In this document: piece by piece, positions 56,083-64,000 of the stretch | How the letters are laid out: each line of letters starts with the position of its first letter | Position numbering within the stretch: the stretch's first letter is position 1 | NCBI GenBank assembly: GCA_963682175.1 | Contig: OY821775.1 | Coordinates: 50,750,053 to 50,814,052, forward strand | Length of the DNA stretch: 64,000 nt | DNA from: Triglochin maritima | Taxonomy: Eukaryota > Streptophyta > Magnoliopsida > Alismatales > Juncaginaceae | Direction: 5' to 3' | Translations under genes and position numbers: made by a program | The notes under the pieces: model-generated | What the model saw: only the letters and a program-made list of their open reading frames with translations | Database searches by the model: none | Told to the model about the DNA's origin: nothing

Positions 56083-59000
56083 TTAGTCGACCTCCTCAAT
56101 CTTGGGACCAGCACCGCTGCCAGATGTGGGAGGAACATCCTCGTCCATTCCACCAGCACCCATGCCCTCACCAGCTCCCTGGTACATCTTAGCGATGATG
56201 GGGTTGCATAGGCTCTCCAACTCCTTCATCTTGTCTTCAAACTCATCAGCCTCTGCGAGCTGGTTGCTGTCAAGCCACTGGATGGTCTGGTCAACAGCAT
56301 CCTCGATCTTCTTCTTGTCAGCAGCTGGCAGCTTCTCCGCGATCTTGTCGTCCTTGATGGTGTTCCTCATGTTGTAAGCGTAGTTCTCCAGGGAGTTCTT
56401 GGCCTCAACCTTCTTTTTGTGCTCCTCATCCTCCGACTTATACTTCTCAGCCTCTTGAACCATCTTCTCGATCTCGTCCTTGCTTAGTCTACCCTTGTCA
56501 TTGGTGATGGTGATCTTGTTCTTCTGTCCGGTGGTCTTGTCCTCAGCAGAGACATTGAGGATACCATTTGCATCAATGTCGAAGCAGACAGTGATCTGGG
56601 GAACACCACGAGGTGCGGGAGGGATTCCGGAGAGCTCGAATTTGCCCAGCAAGTTGTTGTCCCTGGTCCTTGTCCTCTCACCCTCGTAGACCTGGATGAG
56701 GACACCGGGCTGGTTGTCGGAGTAGGTAGAGAACACCTGCTCCTTCTTCGTGGGGATGGTGGTGTTCCTTTGGATGAGAACAGTCATCACCCCTCCAGCA
56801 GTCTCAAGACCAAGGGAGAGAGGGGTAACATCCAACAGAAGCAAGTCCTGCACCTTCTCATTGCCCTCACCACTCAAGATGGCAGCTTGGACAGCAGCAC
56901 CATAAGCAACAGCCTCATCGGGGTTGATGTTCTTGCAGAGCTCCTTGCCGTTGAAGAAGTCCTGGAGAAGCTGCTGGACCTTGGGAATCCTAGTGGATCC
57001 ACCAACAAGCACAACATCATGGATACTGCTCTTGTCCATCTTGGCATCCCTCAGACACTTCTCAACAGGCTCCATGCACTTCCTGAACAGATCCATGTTC
57101 AACTCCTCGAATCTAGCACGAGTGATGGTGGAGTAGAAATCAATACCCTCAAAGAGAGAGTCAATCTCAATGGTGGTCTGAGCGGTGGAGGAGAGGGTCC
57201 TCTTCGCTCTCTCACAGGCCGTCCTCAACCTCCTAAGAGCCCTAGGGTTGCCAGTAATGTCCTTCTTGTTCTTCCTCTTGAACTCCTGAACAAAGTGGTT
57301 CACCATTCTGTTGTCAAAGTCCTCACCACCAAGATGGGTGTCACCAGCAGTAGCCTTCACTTCAAAGATCCCCTCCTCAATGGTAAGAAGGGAAACATCA
57401 AAGGTACCACCTCCAAGATCAAAGATGAGCACATTCTTCTCACCAACACTGGCAGCCTTCTTGTCAAGACCATAGGCAATAGCAGCAGCAGTGGGTTCAT
57501 TGATGATACGCATAACATTAAGACCAGCAATGACACCAGCATCCTTGGTTGCCTGGCGCTGAGAGTCATTGAAGTAGGCAGGGACTGTTACAACAGCATT
57601 CTTCACGGTGGATCCAAGGTAAGCCTCAGCGATCTCACGCATCTTGATAAGAACCATGGAGGAGATCTCCTCCGCAGCAAATTGCTTCTCCTCACCCTTG
57701 TATTGGACGCAGATCATGGGCTTGTCACCAGGTCCAGCAATGATCTTGAACGGCCAGAGCTTGATATCACTCTGGACAGTGGCATCGCTGACCCTCCTAC
57801 CTATCAAACGCTTGGCATCTGAAAGAAGACAAAAACCAAACAATTAGAATATAACCCAAATCTTATCTAAGAGTAGTTATCATAGACTGACGAACAGATT
57901 AGAACATAACTCAATTGCTAACTAAGAGTGGCTATCATAGACTGATGAACGGAAACATGCTCCACAAAACCACGTATGTTTAAGGGACTCATGTAGAACA
58001 GGCAAGCTGAAGTACAAACGTATAGACTACATGTAATTAGATATTGAAGTAAGGTCAATAAGAATAAAAGATTTTGAGAGAGTATGTTTTATAATAAAAG
58101 TGTGAAACCTAATGTCACTATGATGTAACATACAGAATTAATTATTTTGTACCATCTTAAGACATAATTACTGCAGGACAACTGAAATCCAATAGACTTA
58201 ATAGACGCATCTCACCAATAAAGTAATCATATTAATAATACATTTCTATTAACTTAATAAGATAGCAACAAAATTACATCATTAATAAAAAACAAAACGA
58301 AGTAGCACAAGAACCACAAAGCCATTGAACGTATCAAAGCAACATGTAAGGTGCGGTTCTAAGAAATTTATCTTACAATAAAGCATGACATGGCATATCA
58401 ACCTTAAAATACTAAACCCAAAGCATAACAAAACTTTGAATATGGAGTTGAGCTTTTGTTATTTACCGTTCACATCACACCACATCACTAGTACTAGAAT
58501 ACCAGATCTTAAACGGAATCCAGATTCCAGACAACTATACCACAGAAACCATATCTGAAACTTCAAAAACGACATTACAAATACTAAGAAAACATTATTT
58601 AATAGTTTAGGAGGATACAACACGCCACTAATCACAACATCATACAAACTAGTAACAGAATAACTAATGTGACTCAAAAACTAGTTTTTTCCAATAAAAA
58701 CGCATGAAACTATGCAAAACCAAACAGATCAAAACCTACCTAACCAGATCGACCACAAAAAACCTAAATCATAAGGAAAACTTACAGAAAACAACAATAT
58801 TTCAAGTTTACAACAACAAAACACTTATAATAGATAAAACAAACACCCACTAATCGCAACATCATGCAACTGATAGAAGTTGATGTATTCAAAAGACGTT
58901 AAACGTTTCACCGAAACACAGATCGCACCCAAAAAACACCGGAAAACACTGAAATCTCACGAAAAACACCAAGACTAGTACTATGAAACAGTGTTTCCTA

Positions 59001-59318
59001 CATAAAAACACGACATTAACGACAACATGATATTACTAACAGAACTGAATCCACACAGATCGGAGCCTACGAAACCAGATCTAGGAAAAGGTAAAAGAAC
59101 TAACCGAAGACGGTGTTGATGGGGTTCATGGCGACCTGATTCTTGGCGGCATCACCGATCAACCTCTCGGAGTCGGTGAAAGCGACGTAGGACGGCGTGG
59201 TCCGGTTCCCCTGGTCATTGGCGATGATCTCCACCCGGTCGTGCTGCCAAACACCAACACACGAGTACGTAGTCCCGAGGTCGATCCCGATCGCCGGTCC
59301 CTCTCCCTTTCCGGCCAT
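56083..59318 (-). CDS. HSC70: Cytosolic heat-shock cognate 70 kDa protein, copy 2
   Basis: Two minus-strand exons, 59105-59318 and 56083-57818, encode 649 residues. The intron of 1,286 bp is at the same codon as in copy 1. Exon 1 encodes the same 71 residues as copy 1. All HSP70 signatures are present ([38 protein letters not shown]) and the C-terminus ends [10 protein letters not shown]. Differences cluster near the exon 2 start ([13 protein letters not shown]) and in the tail ([16 protein letters not shown]). The first part of the intron aligns with that of copy 1 (CTAGATCTGGTTTCGTAGG; CGTCTTTTGAATACATCAAC), which points to a recent duplication or gene conversion. As in Arabidopsis, two HSC70 genes lie close together, but here they are inverted and separated by ~18 kb. 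Confidence 0.98.
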
Positions 59319-59440
59319 CTCTAACAAACCCTAAAAACTAGATCTGGTCTGGAAAAGGAAAGGTAAACCTAGACTAATTAAGACGGAGGCGGCGAGAGAG
59401 AGTATAGTAATAGGGTGTTGGTTGATTGGAGGGTGGAGGG

Positions 59441-59501
59441 TTTATTTATTTATATAGGAAGGATGGGATGGGATGGGATGGGGTTGTAGTCTAGAAGGTT
59501 C
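59441..59501 (-). promoter_or_regulatory. TATA box and heat-shock element of HSC70 copy 2
   Basis: Read on the minus strand, GAACCTTCTAGA (59490-59501) gives three alternating GAA/TTC units. It is followed by TATATAAATA around 59447-59456, about 130 bp before the start codon. Between them lies a GGGAT pentanucleotide repeat. Upstream, GGATTGGACCGGGTTTTT is present twice in tandem (59503-59541). Confidence 0.7.
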
Positions 59502-59541
59502 GGATTGGACCGGGTTTTTGGGATTGGACCGGGTTTTTTAC

Positions 59542-60603
59542 AAAAGCAGTTGAAGTAGGGAAACTGGTTTTGTAGAATCATTTATTGTAGAATAATTGTA
59601 TGATGGGTAAAATGTCAAAATTCCTTATAAAGTTACAATAAATAATACTAATAACTAGTCTTGTGTGTTTTATTTCATTTTTACCGAATTATGTGTACGT
59701 TGTTATACAACTTACGAATTATATCTATATGCTATAGAAATTCTAACTCGATTCGATTATAATACAGAGCTGCAGGAAGGTCTACCAAAGCAAGTATAGA
59801 TCCAATCGTAACGTGATTATACAACTTCATTTAATTTCGATTATAATTGTTTTTATGCTAATATTACATATTATATTAGGTTTGTAATTTTTTTAAAAAC
59901 AAATCTCAGATTATAGTATACTAAAGTAATTAGCGAAAAATTATGGTGCCTAACATCCATTATCTATGAGTAATAACTATACATAAATTATAAAAAAATT
60001 GTGTATATATATAGTATAATAAATTAAAGATATTATAATATTCAGTAGGTTATCATGTAGTGACCAAGGTATACCCAACCATACCATCCACATACGAGTC
60101 AACTAGGCATAGGTTAGATCTTATAAGAAACTAGTGACTATCTTGTGTGATGCACGAGCATCCTTAAATATCATAATTTAAATGTCCAAATATATCCATA
60201 AATATCAACAGTCGATATTTTTTAGATAAATTTTTAAACAAAACTTCAAAAAAAATCTAAGAAAGTTTTAGCATCTACAATATAAAAACACAATAATAAC
60301 TTGTTGAGAGACTATTCTGTAAAATGATAAAAAAATAATTAAAGTCAGTTAAAATATAATATGATAATTTTTAAAACAAAACATACAAAGAAAAAGTGCT
60401 TCTAAAAAGGTTTTAGCATTTAAAATATAGAAAACACAATAATAAGATGGAGAGGGGCGTTTCTGCAAAATTACTATAAATTAATAAAAAAAAATGAAGG
60501 GAAGGAGAAGTCCTGCCTTATAAGATTAGCCGATTAAACCTTACTTTTGGTAAGAGTTAATAGTAAAAGAAAGAGGGTTGGGAGAAATTTCTGAATGTAA
60601 ATT
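59542..60603. other. Intergenic region
   Basis: Very AT-rich and without a gene. TATTTTTTAGATAAATTTTT-type and AAAACACAATAATAA-type stretches recur at 60280 and 60425, suggesting an old local duplication. Confidence 0.4.
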
Positions 60604-60763
60604 GGCTTAAGTAATTCTGAACTGTTAAACATCGTCCCAAAATTACTTAAATCGTCCCTTGAAATTACCAAATTGCCCTTCCTCCTATTTTTGCTTATAT
60701 ATCTCACAATTTCACTCTTTTTTCAAAACTTTCTCTTCCTATACCTACTACACAAGATTATGA

Positions 60764-61823
60764 ATGTCTCGGAGGTCAGGGAAGCAGCCAGTAGTTCCCC
60801 CGGTGTACCCGTATGAGGTAACATTACGTTATTTATTTGTTTTTAAAAAAAAAAAATCGTCAGCGTCCGAGGGAGACGCCCCCCGCATGGGGCGGGCGTC
60901 CGAGGAAGCCGCTCCCCCTATGGGGGGAGCGGCTTCCGAGGACGCCCGACCCATGCGGGGGGCGTCTCCCTCGGACGCCGACCCGAAGCGGGAGACGTCT
61001 GCGGAAGACGTCTCCCCGATGGGGGAGACGTCTTCCGAAGACGTCTCCCCGTAGGAGGAGGCGTCTCCGACAGACGCCTCCACCTTGCGGGAGGCGTCTG
61101 TCGCAGACGCCTCCTCCTTTTTTGTTTTTTTAATTAATAAATATCATAATTACTTTAATAAATAGTGATAAATCAAAAAAATTAATTTAACAAATTCTTA
61201 TTAAGTTTAACATTTGTGATATTTAGTTTTAACAAATTTTGATTTAGTTTAACAATTGTTTTAATTTAGTTTAACAAATTTTGATTTAGTTTAACAATTT
61301 TGATAATTAAGTTTAACAAATTTTGATTTAGTTTAACAATTTTGATAAATATGATAATTTAGTTTAACAAATTTAACAAATTTGTATTTAAAATTTCAAT
61401 AAATAGTCATCGGGACACAGTGGAGGGAGAGGCAAGTCGATACCATTACACGCCTTCCGTTCTTTAGAGGATGATTCAGCACCGCGTCATCCACGTAGAC
61501 GGGGGATATCTGCTTCGGTCAGGAGGGAGAGGGAGGCATTACGTCGTCGTGAGGAGGAGGATGATTCCTTCGATGATGAGCATGTGGATAGTTTCGACGA
61601 CGAGAGCGACGATGATGGCCCGTATGATGTGCGGCCGGAGGTGGAGAGGCAGGGGGATTATAGCGGAGGACGTGGTCGAGCGGGTACTTCTACTTCCGCC
61701 GGATGGATGGTGCGGAAGGGTAGGGGTGGGAGGTTTACGGCCGGGGATTCGAGCTCGTGCACTATTGTTTGTATTTGTGTTTTGCTTATCTGTTGTACGC
61801 TTATTATTTGTATTTGTGTTTGA
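60764..61823 (+). pseudogene. PMD gene of MULE copy B with the PMD deleted
   Basis: Exon 1 is 60764-60817 (18 codons, MSRRSGKQPVVPPVYPYE) with a GTAACA donor. Exon 2 starts at 61407 (SSGHSGGRGKSIPL) and continues in frame through RRERE, acidic DDESDDDG and GRGRAGTSTSAG blocks to GDSSSCTIVCICV, stopping at 61823. This corresponds to the linker part of the copy A protein. Everything after GDSSSCT, including the whole plant mobile domain and two exons, is replaced by ~120 bp of unrelated AT-rich sequence. The encoded ~157-residue protein would be the disordered N-terminal region only. The frame is open where copy A has a 2-base expansion. Confidence 0.8.
60863..61117. repeat. Triple GC-rich hairpin array in first intron of PMD gene (copy B)
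   Basis: Three consecutive palindromes. The first is 60863-60978, with ~56-bp arms starting GCGTCCGAGGGAGACGCCCC and ending with the inverse, loop near TAT. The second is 60990-61050, GGGAGACGTCTGCGGAAGAC with its inverse around GAT. The third is 61054-61117, GGAGGAGGCGTCTCCGACAG with its inverse. Arms contain smaller stems. It occupies the same intron position as the array in copy A but the sequences do not align. Confidence 0.93.
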
Positions 61824-61946
61824 TAACCTGTCGTACTATTATATATAATGCAAATAAAGCAAACATATCAAAACATAATACATAATAAAGCAACACTATA
61901 TAATGTACAAACATATCAAAACATATTACATAATTATACAAACATA

Positions 61947-64000
61947 TCAAAACATATTACATAATTGTTGCCAATATGCTATCCTATTTTGGTACTCCAG
62001 CTCCCATCCAATAACACTCTCATATCGTATTTGATACCACAGAGTCGCTATAGGAGGTACGGGGAATCCCTCATTCAATTCCAAACGAATGTAATGAGCG
62101 TAACTCCTTAAATGAGCAATAATCAACTCTCTGCACGGTCTCGTCACGGTAGGCGGACTCTCCCAAGGTAGAACTGTAAGACATGGGTACAACGAACCAT
62201 CATTTCCGAGAGAGAAGAACATAACTGCACACTTGTAAAAATTTGCAATGGGAAACAAGTCCGTCCACGTCTCCATATAGTGATTCTCGCCACAAGGTCC
62301 CCCGCCCCAATTAATCCGGTGACGAGCCTCCGCCACACCGTCGTAGTATACGTGCTCATAAAAAGATGGGTTCGCAGCTATCTCATTTGAAATCGAACGA
62401 CGGGCGAGTTGCCAATTGTCTTCACCACCGTGGAAAACATCGGCGACACATCGAAATCCACAGTTTCCATCAGCACGTACATCATTCCACTGGTGTAGGA
62501 ATGGCATAATGATTCCTGGAATTCTATCTCCATATGGGAAGTCGTCTACGTCAGCCCGCCCAGTCACTACAATATGAACAAAAAATACAGTTAGATATAA
62601 TAACAAAAGATACATATTTACTGAAATAAATAACAAAATTATAATAATAATAAATATAAGGATGGTATACCTGATCCTCCTCTCACAGACGAAGAACCAG
62701 AAGATCGACCACGACCTTTGCTTCCACTACCGGAAGAACGACCACGACCTCTACTCCCACTACCTGAAGATCGACCACTACCTCGCTCTGCATACTCAAA
62801 CGCACTAGGGTCCCGTCGTGTCGACTTTCCCCTTGGTCGACATCGTAGCTTTGTTTTTACTGCAGGCTCTTTCAAATTCGAATGTTCGGGGTGTAGCTGC
62901 TCGAATAAAACCCGAGAGACAGATCGAATTACGGTAGGGTCACTTCCTGCAATCTCATCAACCAGACTGCGAAAATGTTCGGCGTCTTGAGCTGCCTGAG
63001 ACACAAACTCTGCGTTCCCGGCTCCTTCCCCAATGACAAGTGTCCTCCAGAACGGATGAATCTGCTCTAAGTAAATTCCGTTTTCTGATTCAAGACATTC
63101 ACGGATGGTACATGCGCAAGGTATCCCATGAGAAGTCAGAAAAGCGCACTCGCAACGATATTCAACTTCATCATCTAACTGTTGCATTCTCTTCACCTCC
63201 TGACTCAGCAACTGCAAACAGTGATGTGAAACTCTACCATTTATGTGACGATATAGAGCATGTCCGAAATTAATCAAATTTCGCCGTCTCGAGTCTTCAA
63301 GAAAGTTTCGAATATTCGTCAGCTGCATTTCAGTAGCCGCGTTGACGCGCTCGAAAAGAGTGTCCAGAGCTGCAGTCGATGTAGAAATCCACTCTTTTAG
63401 AGCCGAATGAGCACTTTCGACCCTACAATTCGTGGTGTTCCCAAAATGAAGGACTTTGTTCGTCCAATTCAGCACAAACTTTTCTTTATGCACCAACCAC
63501 GTGGTGTCCAGATACTCCGTGATAGCCGGCCACGATCTATACAAATCTTTCAGAGCATACACAGCTCTATCATACTCGGCTTCTGAAGTAGAAAGCATGA
63601 TCTTCCTCCATCTTCCACGCCTCAAAGTCTCTGCCATCTCCTTATTCTTGCCGAATACGTGGTATGCGTAATTCAATACGTCTTTGTTGATGTGCCATGT
63701 GCAGAGTAAATGAGCAGAGTCAGGAAAAACCTCTCTCACTGGTCGCATAAGGCCTAACTCCCGGTCTGTTATTATTGCAGTCGGGCTGACAGTCCCCAAT
63801 AACAGATCTCTCAACTTCTCCATCACCCACAAATAACTGGAGTAAGATTCATCCATCAAAATCGCATATCCAATAAGGAAATTCATGTTTGCTGGTGTGA
63901 CCCCAATCATTTCGAACAAAGGCATCTTATACTTGTTCGTCTTGTAAGTCGAATCCATGCAGATAACGAAAGGATATGTCCGCAACAACTGGACTGACGT
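61947..64000 (-). CDS. MULE transposase with OTU exon (copy B), partial
   Basis: Minus-strand exons 62671 to beyond 64000 and 61947-62566, joined by a GT-AG intron in matching phase. The visible transposase runs from LLRTYPFVICMDSTYKTN (first Asp), through TDRELGLMRPV (second Asp), LLCTWHINKDV and NCRVESAHSALKEW (Glu), to the SWIM-like YRCECAF...GIPCACT and a Gly/Ser/Arg tail. The next exon encodes OTU with ADGNCGFRCVADVFHGG and AHYIRLEL. Unlike copy A there is no internal stop in the visible part, and Trp is kept where copy A has TGA. The N-terminus is cut off by the window edge. This could be an active protein. Confidence 0.88.

Larger units (their letters stand above)
60604..64000 (-). mobile_element. 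Mutator-like element copy B, inverted, running off the window
   Basis: The left boundary region ATTCTGAACTGTTAAACATC, ATTACTTAAATCGTCCC and AAATTGCCCTT matches the right end of copy A. The order is then PMD exon 1, hairpin intron, PMD exon 2 (truncated), OTU exon on the minus strand, and transposase exon on the minus strand to the window edge. It is therefore the same element type in the opposite orientation. Protein identity to copy A is high in the transposase and OTU parts, while noncoding sequence has diverged. The outer end is outside the window. Confidence 0.88.

Noticed and set aside
56770..57822. A 350-codon open frame antisense to HSC70 copy 2 exon 2
   Set aside because: Long antisense frames are a known by-product of codon bias in HSP70 genes. 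Its protein has no domain and mirrors the sense codons. The same shadow appears at copy 1.

Overview
This is a nuclear DNA window from a dicot-type plant. The evidence is GT-AG spliced genes with long AT-rich introns, two eukaryotic tRNA genes, and many DNA transposons with intact target-site duplications (TSDs). I cannot name the species from the sequence alone.

Host genes in order: an actin-depolymerizing factor (ADF, + strand, 1298-3542); a P-class pentatricopeptide repeat (PPR) protein (- strand, 8169-10817); a cytosolic UDP-glucuronate decarboxylase (UXS, - strand, 17881-20658, 12 coding exons rebuilt here); tRNA-His(GTG) at 21856; tRNA-Arg(CCG) at 29275; a fragment of a DUF26/Gnk2 cysteine-rich gene near 30190-30501; a UBC7-type ubiquitin-conjugating enzyme (- strand, 31427-34267, six exons); a cytosolic HSC70 (+ strand, 35375-38249); an HSP20-like protein (- strand, 39902-41422); a broken VPS2/CHMP2-like ESCRT-III gene (- strand, 49631-50375); and a second HSC70 (- strand, 56083-59318) in inverted orientation to the first. 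Gene content resembles two Arabidopsis chromosome 5 neighbourhoods as I remember them: ADF4/At5g59900-type PPR with UXS3/UBC7, and the At5g02480 HSP20-like gene beside the HSC70-1/HSC70-2 pair.

Mobile DNA makes up most of the rest. There is a 1.4 kb hAT deletion derivative (5278-6645) with a perfect 8-bp TSD. A 0.5 kb palindromic Mutator-type MITE (7120-7623) has a perfect 9-bp TSD. A 4 kb decayed hAT (10933-14901) has its TSD starting 108 bp above the PPR start codon and itself hosts a 1.2 kb CACTA element (11281-12458). A 6.2 kb Mutator-like element (copy A, 22117-28336) has a second, inverted, truncated relative (copy B) running off the right edge from about 60604. Three members of another Mutator-like family (42859-44856, 51041-51715, 53467-55587) share end sequences but carry different tandem arrays.

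The most unusual system is the copy A/B element. One strand carries a MULE transposase whose last coding exon adds an OTU cysteine-protease domain. The convergent strand carries a plant mobile domain (PMD) gene. Each gene begins with a tiny exon followed by an intron holding a GC-rich hairpin array. Of the three arrays visible, each has different primary sequence but the same hairpin architecture.
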